64,000 nucleotides of DNA from Streptomyces sp. NBC_01716 (GCF_036248275.1 NZ_CP109181.1:7378001-7442000); one strand, 5' to 3'. Numbered from the stretch's first letter, positions 31,211 through 39,655 are shown. Made by a program: numbers and translations. Notes: generated by a model not told the origin, from the sequence alone.

Positions 31211-32467
31211 TCAGGCGGCCAGGGCGAGATGCCGCTGCCACAGAGCACGGGTAGTGAAGATCGCGTAGCGGAGTGCGTCCACCCCATGATCAGCAACCTT
31301 GATGGGCTGCTCGATGCCACGGAGGGCGGCCTGGTCGTCCCAGGAGTAGCCGCCGATCTCCGTGATCAGGTCTTTGCAGGAGGCGTGGACCAGAAGCTTG
31401 TTCGCGGCAAGGAGACTGCTCACCGTGCGGATGCCGTCCATGACGTCGTTCTTCGCCGCGGTCGGCGTCAGCTTGTCCCTACGCAACTGGGTGCTGAAGC
31501 TCGCCGCCGACGGGTCGACGGTGACGAACTGCGGCCGGACCGGGCCGATCCCCGGCACGTCCGCCAGCCAGGCGCGCATGCGCTGCGAGTACTCGCCGTC
31601 CGTGAGCTGCCGACGCTGCTGCCGGGAGTCGTACCGCCAGTCCGCCGCGGCGTACAGCTTCCGGTCGCCACCCAAACCGAGCAGCACGGCGTGGAACGGG
31701 TTCTTAGTTCCATAGTCGACACCCAGGGAGATCCACCGATGGATGCCCGCCTTCGGGAGGGCGGTGACGATGTGCCGGTCCCGGTCCCACGAGTCGTAGA
31801 TCGCACCCTCGGCGGCGACCCACTCGCCCAAAATGAACCGGCGGTAGAAGAGGCCCTCGTGCATGGCTTTGATGTCGCGGACGTAGTCCGGGTCGAGGAA
31901 CGGGTTGTCGTCGATCGTGAAGGAGAACCGGCGCAGCGGCTTCGTGCCCTCCTGAGACAGCCAGTCCCGCATGAACCAGTGCGCCGGATTGTCCGGGTTG
32001 GTGGTGCAGAACAACTGCGCACCCTTGACCGACATACGCCCGAGGAGCTGCTCGAAGAACACCTGCGGAACCAGCGTCACCTCGTCCACGTAGGCGCCGC
32101 AGATCGTCATGCCTCGGATCTTCGGCTCCGACTTGGCGTCGTTCGCGCCGATGACGTGCACAACACGCCCCAGGATCAAGGCGGTTGGTGCGCCCGGCGT
32201 GTAGTGGATGTGCTGGGAGATCGCCCCGAACAAGGCCGAGTTCTGTAGCGGCAGAAACAGGTTCCGGTGAATCGTCTGGGACGTCTTCCCGATGATCACA
32301 AGTTCGCCCGTGGTGGGGGCGTTCGCAATGAAGATCAGCCACTTGAGCAGTGAGGCGATCGTCTTGCCGGAGCGGATCGCACCCTCCCAGCAGGAGATCT
32401 TCGTTGTCGACTCGGCAACAGACCTCACCTGCTTCCGGGACAGCGGCAACGACTCCAGCATGGTCAC
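31211..32467 (-). CDS. terL: Terminase large subunit
   Basis: A 418-residue PBSX-type large terminase. The ATPase N-terminus has Walker A WEGAIRSGKT near residues 27-36 and Walker B AYVDEVTLVP. The C-terminal RNase H-like nuclease shows LGVDYGTKNP, FVTVDPSAAS and ADHGVDALRYAIF, giving the catalytic aspartates. It cuts and pumps DNA into procapsids. GTG 32467 or ATG 32461 could be the start. Four bases separate it from the small subunit stop. Confidence 0.92.
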   Translation of the reverse strand: MTMLESLPLSRKQVRSVAESTTKISCWEGAIRSGKTIASLLKWLIFIANAPTTGELVIIGKTSQTIHRNLFLPLQNSALFGAISQHIHYTPGAPTALILGRVVHVIGANDAKSEPKIRGMTICGAYVDEVTLVPQVFFEQLLGRMSVKGAQLFCTTNPDNPAHWFMRDWLSQEGTKPLRRFSFTIDDNPFLDPDYVRDIKAMHEGLFYRRFILGEWVAAEGAIYDSWDRDRHIVTALPKAGIHRWISLGVDYGTKNPFHAVLLGLGGDRKLYAAADWRYDSRQQRRQLTDGEYSQRMRAWLADVPGIGPVRPQFVTVDPSAASFSTQLRRDKLTPTAAKNDVMDGIRTVSSLLAANKLLVHASCKDLITEIGGYSWDDQAALRGIEQPIKVADHGVDALRYAIFTTRALWQRHLALAA

Positions 32468-32470
32468 CGG

Positions 32471-33010
32471 CTACGCCTCGCCGTTGCCCTGGCCACCGGT
32501 CTCGTCCTCGGTCCGCACGTACTCCGACAGGGCCGCACCCAGGCTGCCGAGCATCGACTTCGCCGCATCCAGCCCCGCGTTCGACTCGGCCGGCGCCAGC
32601 TTCAGAGACTTGTCAACCGCGATGGCCGCAGCAGTCATCAGCTTGACGCGCTCCGCGGGGGGCGCCTCGTCGAAGACGTGGTCGTTGTACTCGTTGTCCT
32701 TGCCGCCGAAGCTGAACACGGTCGTCTGCCGGTAGATGCGCTCAAGGGAGTCTTCGGCGATGTCTATGAATCGGGTGGCGAGGAGTTGGCGCCGCCTTTC
32801 AAGGTCGGCCTGGCGTGCCGCCGTGGCTGAGGCGACCTCTGGGCCGCGATCGAAGGTGAGCCCGAGGCGGTCGGCGATCCCGCTGATGGTGCTGCCACTG
32901 CGGTCCATGATTTCGGCGATGTCGTTGCGTGACTTGCCCTGTGAGTGAAGTTCGGCGACGCGGTCACGGTCAGCGTTTGTGATGGGGCGAGGTGTTCGGC
33001 GAGCGGCCAT
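32471..33010 (-). CDS. Terminase small subunit-like HTH protein
   Basis: A 179-residue protein directly upstream of terL. An N-terminal HTH (DRDRVAELHSQGKSRNDIAEIM, then GSTISGIADRLGL) is followed by helical oligomerisation-like segments. This is the expected layout for a DNA-recognising small terminase, although no specific family was identified. The start overlaps the MuF-like gene stop. Confidence 0.7.
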   Translation of the reverse strand: MAARRTPRPITNADRDRVAELHSQGKSRNDIAEIMDRSGSTISGIADRLGLTFDRGPEVASATAARQADLERRRQLLATRFIDIAEDSLERIYRQTTVFSFGGKDNEYNDHVFDEAPPAERVKLMTAAAIAVDKSLKLAPAESNAGLDAAKSMLGSLGAALSEYVRTEDETGGQGNGEA

Positions 33011-33882
33011 CAGCGGCCTCCTGCGCGTGCGTGCCGCCGGAGCAGCAGTGGGAGAGGTGTGCCGCCGGTGTGCCACTCGGGCAGGTAAACCACGAGCGCA
33101 CATCGGCAGTGGACGTGGCGCGGCGGCCCGGAGATCGCCGTCGGGAACCGGGTGCGCCGTGGGTCGAGGGACAGGCCGCCGGGGAACTTCTGGCCGGGCA
33201 GGATCGAGCGTCCGGCGTAGGCGGTGCACGCGGGGCAGGCGCCTGGTTCGGTCACCCACAGGAGCCGCACGGTCGGGCCGATAGCGCGGGCGATAGCGGT
33301 AACTCCCCAGGCGGCGGCGCTGGTTACGGCGACGGCCATGGACCGGGTGATGCGCCCGATGGCCCGCTTGGCCCGGTTGAAAATGGCGAGGAGTCCGCTG
33401 AGTCCGAGCGCGGTAAGGCTGGCGGTAGTGAGTAGCGCGAGGGCGCCCTGGTGTTCCTCCTCAACGGCCGCGGGCGCACTGTCGGCCGCCGCTTTCGCGT
33501 CGGGTCCGATGACCGGCTGTACGCCTGGGGGCCGGGTGTCGGTCATGTCGGCAGCGAGGCTGCTGGCCTGCTGGGCTCCGAGTTGGGCGGCGGTGAAGGC
33601 AGCCCGCTGGATGGCGCGCTGGGCCTGACTGCCCTGCCCTCGGAACGCGGTGGCGAGCGCGGTGCGGACGGCGGCGATGAGTTTCGCCAGGGCTTCTTCT
33701 GTCGGAGCGGGCTGTGCGGCGGACGTGCTGTGCAACCAACGCTGCGTTGCGGCGGCTTGGGCTTGGGCGAGCGCTTCCGCGAGGGGCTGGACGGCCGCGG
33801 CGGCCGCTTGGGCTTCGAGCCGACGAATGGCGGCGGGGTGCTGCTGTGCGGCTGCGGCGACTGCGGTGCTGCTGGCTGCCAT
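33010..33882 (-). CDS. MuF-like minor head protein
   Basis: A 290-residue protein with a long Ala/Gln-rich helical N-terminus, a hydrophobic segment about residues 150-200, and a C-terminal block CPACTAYAGRSILPG...FPTAI...PPRHVHCRCALV, the zinc-like SPP1 gp7/MuF signature. These minor head proteins associate with the portal and enter the capsid. GTG at 33885 directly precedes ATG 33882. It is first in the leftward block, ahead of terS, which is an unusual order. Confidence 0.75.
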   Translation of the reverse strand: MAASSTAVAAAAQQHPAAIRRLEAQAAAAAVQPLAEALAQAQAAATQRWLHSTSAAQPAPTEEALAKLIAAVRTALATAFRGQGSQAQRAIQRAAFTAAQLGAQQASSLAADMTDTRPPGVQPVIGPDAKAAADSAPAAVEEEHQGALALLTTASLTALGLSGLLAIFNRAKRAIGRITRSMAVAVTSAAAWGVTAIARAIGPTVRLLWVTEPGACPACTAYAGRSILPGQKFPGGLSLDPRRTRFPTAISGPPRHVHCRCALVVYLPEWHTGGTPLPLLLRRHARAGGR

Positions 33883-33897
33883 CACCCACCCCCTGAT

Positions 33898-33938
33898 CCT
33901 TGGAATCTAAGGACATCTTGCGCTATGACCTTCGATTG
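33898..33938. promoter_or_regulatory. Divergent late-gene control region A
   Basis: Between the leftward packaging block and the rightward capsid block. GAATCTAAGG (33903-33912) and CCTTCGATTG (33929-33938) form an imperfect dyad with a 16-bp spacer, preceded by CCTTGGAATC. Read leftward, the arm contains TTAGAT, a -10-like box about 16 nt from the MuF start after transcription start. The same motif occurs at 55004-55045, at the other divergent junction. Confidence 0.55.
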
Positions 33939-34033
33939 TGCAGCATTGAGGCAGGTTCAGGGTTAACATCTGGGTCAACACGTTGCGGACAAGGCGCCGC
34001 ACAAGCGTGCAGGCCGCCCAAGGAGGCACCGAG

Positions 34034-34819
34034 ATGGCAACCCCCGCCCAGCCCGCACCACCCGAGGGACCGACCACGGAACCCGGCACCCAGCCGGCCA
34101 CCCCGCCCGAACCCCCGGCCGCACCGACTCCGCCAGAGCCGGCCGCACCCGCCAGCCCCGCTGAACCGAACGAGCCCGCCACTGAACCGAAGGCCAAGGC
34201 GCCCAAGTTCAAAGGCGACTTCGACCCCGCCCGCTTCGAGAAGCTCGTCGAAAACCTCCGTGGCGACGTTGAGGCCCAGAAGGCCAAGACCGCCGCCGCA
34301 GAGCAGAAGGCCGTAGACGACCAGGCCGCCTTCATGAAGAAGGTCGCCGCCGCCTTCGGTATCGAGACCGACGAGAAGAAGCCGCCCACCCCCGAACAGC
34401 TCGCCCAGCAACTGGCCGAGGAGCAGACCCGGACCAAGGCGTCCGACGATCGCGCCCGCCAGACACAGGTCGAACTCGCCGTCTACAAGACGGCCGGGAC
34501 ACACGGCGGGGACCCTGACGCACTGCTCGACTCCCGATCCTTCGCCAACGCCATCGCCAAGCTCGACCCGGCCGCCGACGGTTTCGACACCGAAGTCGGC
34601 AAGGCCGTAAAGGCGGCGGTGGAGGCGAACAAGAAGCTCGCGGCCAAGGCGCCCGAGCCGACACCGGAGCCCACCCCCGCGGGTGGCGCACCGATGGACG
34701 GGGCCCCGGGCAGCAAAAGGCAGTTGGGCGAGGCGGACCGCAAGCGCATGACCCCCGCAGAGATCGCCAAAGCCACCAAGGCAGGGCTTTTCAACACCTA
34801 CCTGGGCGGCGGAGGCTGA
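34034..34819 (+). CDS. Capsid scaffolding protein
   Basis: A 261-residue protein immediately upstream of the coat gene. The N-terminus is Pro/Ala/Glu-rich and disordered. Charged helices follow (VEAQKAKTAAAEQKAVDDQ), and the basic C-terminal segment (EADRKRMTPAEIAKATKAGL) would bind coat protein. ATG 34034 has aaggagg at 34018-34024. Composition and position are classic for siphovirus scaffolds. Confidence 0.8.
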   Translation: MATPAQPAPPEGPTTEPGTQPATPPEPPAAPTPPEPAAPASPAEPNEPATEPKAKAPKFKGDFDPARFEKLVENLRGDVEAQKAKTAAAEQKAVDDQAAFMKKVAAAFGIETDEKKPPTPEQLAQQLAEEQTRTKASDDRARQTQVELAVYKTAGTHGGDPDALLDSRSFANAIAKLDPAADGFDTEVGKAVKAAVEANKKLAAKAPEPTPEPTPAGGAPMDGAPGSKRQLGEADRKRMTPAEIAKATKAGLFNTYLGGGG

Positions 34820-34834
34820 CCCTAGGAGCCTCCC

Positions 34835-35692
34835 TTGTCCGTCGCCAATTTCAAGCCTGAGATCTGGAGCGCACTGCTCCTCGACGCACTCCGCGACAGT
34901 CTCGTCTACGCCCAGCCGCAGCTCGTGAACAGCGACTACGAGGGCGAGATCCAGAACTTCGGCCAGAGCGTGCACATCACGACCATCGGTGACCCGACGG
35001 TCAGCGACTACGACCCCAACGTCGACCTCGACTACGAGGAGATCGAGACCGCGGGCGTCGACTTGATCATCGACCGGAAGAAGTTCTTCGCCTTCAAGCT
35101 CGACGACGTCGACAAGGCGCAGGCCAGGGTCAATCCGATGGCCAAGATGGCGACGAACTCGGCGTACAAGATGCGCGACGCCGCCGACGCCTACGTCGCG
35201 AGCCTCTACACCGGAGTCGCCGCCGCGAACACGGTCGGCTCCACAGGCTCCCCCGTCAACACGTTCACAACGCCGACGGACGCCTACAACAAGATCCTCA
35301 TCCCGCTCCGCACCAGGCTCAACCGGGCCAGCGCTCCCACCGAGGGCCGCTACGTCGTCATCACACCGGAGCTGGAAGGAAGCCTCCTCCAGGACGACCG
35401 GTTCGTGAAGGTCGACGCCTCCGGCACCAGCGAGGGTCTGCGCAACGGCATCATCGGCCGCGCCGCGGGCTTCGACATCCTCATGTCGAACAACGCCCCC
35501 AACCCGTCCGGCGACACCCAGGTCATCCAGGCCGGTTACCCCGGCGCGATCACCTACGCCGACCAGATCCTGGAGACCGAGGCCCTGCGGCTTCCGAACA
35601 CCTTCGCTGACGCGGTCCGTGGTCTGCACGTGTACGGCGCGAAGCTCGTGCGCCCGAACGGCATCGCGGTCGCCTTCATCGACCCGGCGTGA
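34835..35692 (+). CDS. Major capsid protein (P22 coat-like)
   Basis: A 285-residue HK97-fold coat protein of the P22-type subgroup found in actinophages: NFKPEIWSALLLDALRDSLV near the start, NFGQSVHITTIGDPTV, KKFFAFKLDDVDKAQ and GLHVYGAKLVRPNGIAVAF near the end. The TTG start is supported by taggag at 34823-34828. It forms the icosahedral shell. Confidence 0.9.
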   Translation: MSVANFKPEIWSALLLDALRDSLVYAQPQLVNSDYEGEIQNFGQSVHITTIGDPTVSDYDPNVDLDYEEIETAGVDLIIDRKKFFAFKLDDVDKAQARVNPMAKMATNSAYKMRDAADAYVASLYTGVAAANTVGSTGSPVNTFTTPTDAYNKILIPLRTRLNRASAPTEGRYVVITPELEGSLLQDDRFVKVDASGTSEGLRNGIIGRAAGFDILMSNNAPNPSGDTQVIQAGYPGAITYADQILETEALRLPNTFADAVRGLHVYGAKLVRPNGIAVAFIDPA

Positions 35693-35748
35693 TCTTCACT
35701 CCGCGCGATCCTCGTCGCCGCATCTGACCCTGACCCGGGAGCCCTTCC

Positions 35749-36126
35749 ATGCCTCGCACCGCAGTTCCGTACACGCCCCTCGTCCCCAACAACCACCTCA
35801 CTGACGTGGCGGGGGCCACGATCGACTCCACCCTCGTCACCAACGGTGTCGTGATCAACGACGTCGATCCGGAGCACACGCTGATCCGGGTCACGAACAC
35901 GCACTCCTCAGCCCACTCCGTCACCGTCAAGGCCGGTACCAGCTCGGCCGCGTGGATGGCAGGACAGGGCGACCTTGTCCAGCCCGTCGCCCTCACCAGC
36001 GGTGTGGAGTGGCTGGGCCCGTTCACCAGCGCCCGCTTCCAGCAGCCGGGCACCAAGTTGTACGTCGACTTCGCATCGGGTCACACCGGTGCGATCACCG
36101 TTTTCAAGCTTCCGCGGGCGCTCTGA
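35749..36126 (+). CDS. Small virion protein, possibly head decoration
   Basis: A 125-residue beta-rich protein (VVINDVDPEHTLIRVTNTHS, TVKAGTSSAAWMAGQGD) placed right after the coat gene, where cement or head-fibre proteins usually sit. No family could be named. TGATG overlap with the next gene. Confidence 0.55.
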   Translation: MPRTAVPYTPLVPNNHLTDVAGATIDSTLVTNGVVINDVDPEHTLIRVTNTHSSAHSVTVKAGTSSAAWMAGQGDLVQPVALTSGVEWLGPFTSARFQQPGTKLYVDFASGHTGAITVFKLPRAL

Positions 36127-36455
36127 TGGCGGCCGGCAAGTACAGGGGCCCGGGCGGTCTGATCGTGCTGCTCGATGAGCCGCTCAACTCTGAGATGGCG
36201 AAGCAGGTGTCGAGCGGGCATCTGTCCCGCGTCACTGAGGACTCCTCGGAGCCGGAAGGGCCGACCGCCCCGAAGACACCGGAACCCACCGACCCCTGCG
36301 GGTCTGTGGAGAAGCCTTCGGCAACCGCGAAGGTCGACGACTGGCGGGCCTACGCGGTGTCCCTCGGCATGCCCGAGGAGGACGCCGCAGGTGCCACGAA
36401 GAAGGACCTTCAGGAGTACGTCCAGGTCGTCGAAGACGCGGACGGCAACGAGTAG
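36126..36455 (+). CDS. Small head-region protein with SAP-like end
   Basis: A 109-residue protein starting in a TGATG overlap. Short basic front (AAGKYRGPGGLIVLLDEPLN), Pro-rich middle, and a C-terminal helix pair (VDDWRAYAVSLGMPEEDAAGATKKDLQEYV) resembling the Rho-N/SAP-like helical hairpin used by small head-tail joining proteins. Role inferred from position. Confidence 0.55.
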   Translation: MAAGKYRGPGGLIVLLDEPLNSEMAKQVSSGHLSRVTEDSSEPEGPTAPKTPEPTDPCGSVEKPSATAKVDDWRAYAVSLGMPEEDAAGATKKDLQEYVQVVEDADGNE

Positions 36456-36457
36456 TC

Positions 36458-36841
36458 ATGGCCTACGCGACGGTCCCCGAACTCGAAGCGTGGCTCGCTC
36501 CTGAGCCGGCGCCGGCGACCGCTGTGCGCCTGCTGGAGCAGGCGTCGGACGCGATCGACGTTGCCCTGTACGGGGTGGCGTATGACGTGGACGACCCCGA
36601 TGTGCTGGCCGTGCTCACCAAGGCGTGCGTGCGGCAGGTGCAATGGATGGTCGAGCGGGACGACGAGACGGGCGCCCTGTCCGACGTGCAGTCGATGACG
36701 ACAGGGAAGCGGTCGTTCACCAGGTTCGCCCGCAGCGGTGGCAGTTCGGGGTCGAAAGTCACCCCGAAACTCTGCGATGCCGCGGTGGATGTGCTGCGTG
36801 TGGCGGGGCTGCTGACGTTCTATCCGCTGGTGGTGGGCTGA
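36458..36841 (+). CDS. Head-tail connector protein
   Basis: A 127-residue protein with the adaptor pattern: YATVPELEAWLAPEPAPATA followed by RLLEQASDAIDVAL and a helical core (LTKACVRQVQWMVER). It matches the size and layout of HK97 gp6/SPP1 gp15-type connectors beneath the portal. The stop overlaps the next ATG. Confidence 0.75.
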   Translation: MAYATVPELEAWLAPEPAPATAVRLLEQASDAIDVALYGVAYDVDDPDVLAVLTKACVRQVQWMVERDDETGALSDVQSMTTGKRSFTRFARSGGSSGSKVTPKLCDAAVDVLRVAGLLTFYPLVVG

Positions 36842-37179
36842 TGCCGGGCCCGATCGGTCGCCAGACGGTGACGCTGCTGGATGCCCCGCTGGTTAACGGT
36901 GACTACAACGCGCAGGTCCGGGACTGGGAGCACGCCACCGAGACCCCGGTGTACGGCTGCACGGTCGACTACACGGGCGCCACCGAGTCGACCGATGCCC
37001 GCGACCAGACGGTCACCACCGCCGAACTGTTCATGCCGCGCCGAGCACCCCGGGTGACGGAGTGGCAGCGGGTGCTGTGGGACGACCGCACGTGGGAGGT
37101 CGACGGCGTACCGGCCGACTCACAACTGGCTGGCCCGCTCAGCGGCCAGGCCGTGAAGCTCCTGGAGGTGGCCGGATGA
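36841..37179 (+). CDS. Head closure (stopper) protein
   Basis: A 112-residue beta-rich protein in the stopper position. VTLLDAPLVNGDYNAQVRDW is followed by LWDDRTWEVDGVPADSQ. Siphovirus stoppers seal the filled head and dock the tail. Assigned by order and fold-like pattern. Confidence 0.65.
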   Translation: MPGPIGRQTVTLLDAPLVNGDYNAQVRDWEHATETPVYGCTVDYTGATESTDARDQTVTTAELFMPRRAPRVTEWQRVLWDDRTWEVDGVPADSQLAGPLSGQAVKLLEVAG

Positions 37180-37502
37180 GCGACGTCGAGATCTTCGAAG
37201 ACGCCATCGAGGCACTGGCCTTGTCGCCGCAGGTCCAGGACGACCTCAAGGCCCGCATGGACCGGGTCGTGGCCGTCGCGAGGGCCACCGCACCGGTACT
37301 GACGGGTGACTACCAGCGGTCGATCCACCGCGTGGAGCGCCCAGACGACGACGGCACGACCCACGTCGACACCGGCGTCCACTACGCGATCTACGTGGAG
37401 CACGGCACCCGGCAGACCGACCGCAACGGCCGCTCCATCCACCCGCCTCGCTACAACCTCAGCCACGCCCTCGACGCCGCAGGAGGCGACCACGATGTCT
37501 GA
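37176..37502 (+). CDS. HK97 gp10-like tail-completion protein
   Basis: A 108-residue protein: N-terminal helix, then ATAPVLTGDYQRSIHRVE, HYAIYVEHGTRQTDRN and a final basic segment. The TGxxxxSI ... YxxxVExGT pattern is typical of the HK97 gp10 family, which joins head and tail. ATGA overlap with the stopper gene. Confidence 0.8.
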   Translation: MSDVEIFEDAIEALALSPQVQDDLKARMDRVVAVARATAPVLTGDYQRSIHRVERPDDDGTTHVDTGVHYAIYVEHGTRQTDRNGRSIHPPRYNLSHALDAAGGDHDV

Positions 37503-37689
37503 CCTGGTGATGATGACCCTCACGTTCTGGCACGGCAGCAAGGTGCCCGGCGACACCGTCGAGGTGCGCCCCGAGGATGTCGACTCGTGGAAGGGCTACG
37601 CCGTCCCGGCCGATACCACCGCCCCGGCCGCCGAGAAGACCGCGCCGAAGCAGGCCGCCGCCGAACCCCCGAAGGCGCCGGTCAAGTGA
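37495..37689 (+). CDS. Small head-tail region protein
   Basis: A 64-residue protein: short beta domain (LVMMTLTFWHGSKVPGDTVE) and a Pro/Ala/Lys tail. Starts eight bases inside the previous gene and is coupled to the next by GTGA. Unknown role. Confidence 0.55.
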   Translation: MSDLVMMTLTFWHGSKVPGDTVEVRPEDVDSWKGYAVPADTTAPAAEKTAPKQAAAEPPKAPVK

Positions 37690-38117
37690 CGACGCCGCTG
37701 ATCCTCCCCGACTCCAAGCAGATCTGCATCGAGCTGCTCGGCCTCGCCATGCCCGACGTGCACGTCACGTCGAAACTGCCCGAGGGCCGCGCACTCAACG
37801 CGATCATGCCTGCGGTCCGGGTCCTGCGGATCGGCGGCACATCAGACATGCGCGGCTGGGCAGACCCCGCATCCCGCGACCGGCCCCGATTCTCCGTCGA
37901 CTGCTACGCCGATTCGGAGGGCGCCGCGATGCGTCTGGCTCTGCGGGTGCGCGCCGAATGGGAACTGCTCCCCAGCCAGTCCACGGAAGACGGATCGGTC
38001 ACCGGCATCTCGGAGGAGACCGGCCCGCAAGACCGACCCGAAGAAGCCAACACCGGTGTGAGCCGTGTCGGCATGACCTTGGGGATGAGCGTCCGCCCAC
38101 CCCTCCCGACCAGCTAG
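37686..38117 (+). CDS. Tail terminator-like protein
   Basis: A 143-residue protein in the position of the tail terminator. An N-terminal helix is followed by VHVTSKLPEGRALNAIMPAV, RVLRIGG and RFSVDCYADSEGAAMRLAL, an arrangement like the gpU/HK97 gp10-adjacent family that caps the tail tube. GTG start. Confidence 0.7.
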   Translation: MTTPLILPDSKQICIELLGLAMPDVHVTSKLPEGRALNAIMPAVRVLRIGGTSDMRGWADPASRDRPRFSVDCYADSEGAAMRLALRVRAEWELLPSQSTEDGSVTGISEETGPQDRPEEANTGVSRVGMTLGMSVRPPLPTS

Positions 38118-38127
38118 GAGGCCCATC

Positions 38128-38718
38128 GTGGGCGACGCCAGCACCATCATCGTCGGCACAGCCGGCAAAGCGTATGCGGCCGAAGTCGGCAGCACTTTCC
38201 CTACCGGACCGGAAGAGGTGTGGCCCGCCGACTTCGTCGACATGGGCTTCGTGACCCCGGACGGCCTGGAAGAAGCGCTTGCGGAGGAGCGCACCACCCT
38301 CGACGCGTGGGGTGAGGACGCCCCCGTCGTGTCCCTTACGAAGAAGAGGGACCAGACGTTCAAGCTGGTGTTCCGCCAGACGACAGCGCGCCTTCTGGAG
38401 CTGTACTACGGCGTCCTCATGGCCAACATGACCAGCACGGCCGCAGTGACGACCCCGGCGCCGAAGAAGCAGTTCATCAGCTTCGGATCCGGTTCGACGC
38501 AGGACAAGGTGGAAATCGCCCTGGGTCTGGACGTGCTCATGTCCGGCAAGGTCCACCGCATCATGATCGCCCGAACCGAGGTGTCCGACCGAGGAGCGAT
38601 CAAGCACTCCGCCGAGGACAGCAGCAACTACGAGCTGACGTTCACCGCCCTCGCGGCGCCGGGCGGCGGCCAGGCCGTCCAGCACTTCATCACGGACGTC
38701 GTCCTTCCCACCCCGTAG
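38128..38718 (+). CDS. Major tail tube protein
   Basis: A 196-residue siphovirus tube protein: FVDMGFVTPDGLEEALAEER, FKLVFRQTTARLLELYYG and YELTFTALAAPGGGQAV. These beta-sandwich features and its position before the chaperone pair identify the tube subunit. GTG start. Followed by a 105-nt non-coding gap with interlocking inverted repeats. Confidence 0.85.
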   Translation: MGDASTIIVGTAGKAYAAEVGSTFPTGPEEVWPADFVDMGFVTPDGLEEALAEERTTLDAWGEDAPVVSLTKKRDQTFKLVFRQTTARLLELYYGVLMANMTSTAAVTTPAPKKQFISFGSGSTQDKVEIALGLDVLMSGKVHRIMIARTEVSDRGAIKHSAEDSSNYELTFTALAAPGGGQAVQHFITDVVLPTP

Positions 38719-38726
38719 TCCCTGAC

Positions 38727-38795
38727 TGGTGGCCTGTCGCGCTCATCTCCTGGGCGGGGGCGGCGTGATGGGCCACCACTTCAAGACCCCCGCCC
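38727..38795 (+). other. Interlocking inverted repeats (possible RNA pseudoknot or switch)
   Basis: TGGTGGCC (38727-38734) pairs with GGCCACCA (38771-38778). GGGCGGGGG (38752-38760) pairs with CCCCCGCCC (38787-38795). The order A-B-A'-B' means the stems are either mutually exclusive or form an H-type pseudoknot. It lies between the tube and chaperone genes, ending about 30 nt before ATG 38824, so it may set their expression ratio. Confidence 0.45.
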
Positions 38796-38823
38796 CGTCC
38801 CCGCCTGAGAAGGAACCGCCGTC

Positions 38824-39237
38824 ATGGGTAAGCCGAACCGTAAGATCGTCCGCCTTCAGCAGATGCGCGCTCAGCGTGCGTCCGCCGCCAAGACCCAGTT
38901 CGTCGACGTCATCTTCGAGAACGCCGACGGCGTCGAGGAGAGCTGCACCTTCCCCGTGCAGGACAACTGGCCCCTGGAGGTCATCGAGGAGGTTGAGGAG
39001 CAGGGCGGCAACGCCAACCTGAACGTCCTCCGCAAGATCGCCCGACCTGTCGATGCGTTCGACCGGCTCGTCAAGGTCGCCCACCTCACCGTGGGTGAAC
39101 TCAAGGAAATCATCGAGCAGATGGACGGCGAGGCGGGCACCGACACGGGGGAAGACTCCAGCTCCTCGCCCTCCTCCGAGAGCACTCTGGAGCCCTCCGA
39201 GCCGACATCCAGCGCTACTACCCCGGCCGCCGCCTAG
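38824..39237 (+). CDS. Tail assembly chaperone (G-type)
   Basis: A 137-residue first chaperone product: KIVRLQQMRAQRASAAKTQFVDV, CTFPVQDNWPLEVIEEVEEQG, then LTVGELKEIIEQMDGE and a Ser/Thr/Pro tail. In siphophages this protein and its frameshifted extension coat the tape measure during tail assembly. The slippery site lies inside at 39147-39153. Confidence 0.85.
   Translation: MGKPNRKIVRLQQMRAQRASAAKTQFVDVIFENADGVEESCTFPVQDNWPLEVIEEVEEQGGNANLNVLRKIARPVDAFDRLVKVAHLTVGELKEIIEQMDGEAGTDTGEDSSSSPSSESTLEPSEPTSSATTPAAA
39147..39153 (+). other. Programmed -1 frameshift site (GGGGGAA)
   Basis: In the chaperone frame the codons read ACG GGG GAA. A -1 slip on G GGG GAA gives a 272-residue G-T fusion ending at 39641. 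The alternative frame between the slip site and the first downstream ATG is open and reads as chaperone sequence (LLALLREHSGALRADIQRYY, then LDEFWAMSWGEG). This shows it is translated without its own start. Confidence 0.75.
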
Positions 39238-39641
39238 ACGAATTCTGGGCCATGTCCTGGGGCGAAGGCTCAATGAACTGGGCTGAGCTGCGCGACTTGG
39301 TCGAGCACCTACCGGAGGACTCCGCCACCAAAGCGGCAGCCGCCGGCGACCTCGACGGGCGGCGGTGGACACAGGACACCTACGCCGCCGCCTCCACCTA
39401 CAACGCGATCCTCCTGATGATCCGGGTCCTGTGGGCCGCCCACCTCAAGGGCAGCCCACCCGAAATGCAGTCCATCGAACCCCCTCGCCTGGAGGCCGAC
39501 GAAGAAGCCGCACGGCAAGAAGCAGCAGGTGAGGAACACGCCAAGGCGATCCTCAACCAGTACTCGCCTGGCGCTCGGTCCGACAGCACGGACATCGACC
39601 ACTGGGCCAGCAGGATCCGCGAACTCGAAGCGGCGAAGTAG
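39153..39641 (+). CDS. Tail assembly chaperone T part, expressed by -1 frameshift
   Basis: C-terminal extension of the G-T chaperone. The frame is conserved-looking well upstream of its first ATG at 39252, so it is best annotated as join(38824..39153, 39153..39641). Contents: ALRADIQRYYPGRRLDEFW, MNWAELRDLVEHLPEDSAT and a charged C-terminal helix. This is the usual T-domain layout in actinophages. It precedes the tape measure by 14 bases. Confidence 0.75.
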   Translation, partial: RLQLLALLREHSGALRADIQRYYPGRRLDEFWAMSWGEGSMNWAELRDLVEHLPEDSATKAAAAGDLDGRRWTQDTYAAASTYNAILLMIRVLWAAHLKGSPPEMQSIEPPRLEADEEAARQEAAGEEHAKAILNQYSPGARSDSTDIDHWASRIRELEAAK

Positions 39642-39655
39642 GAGGGGAGGGCAGC

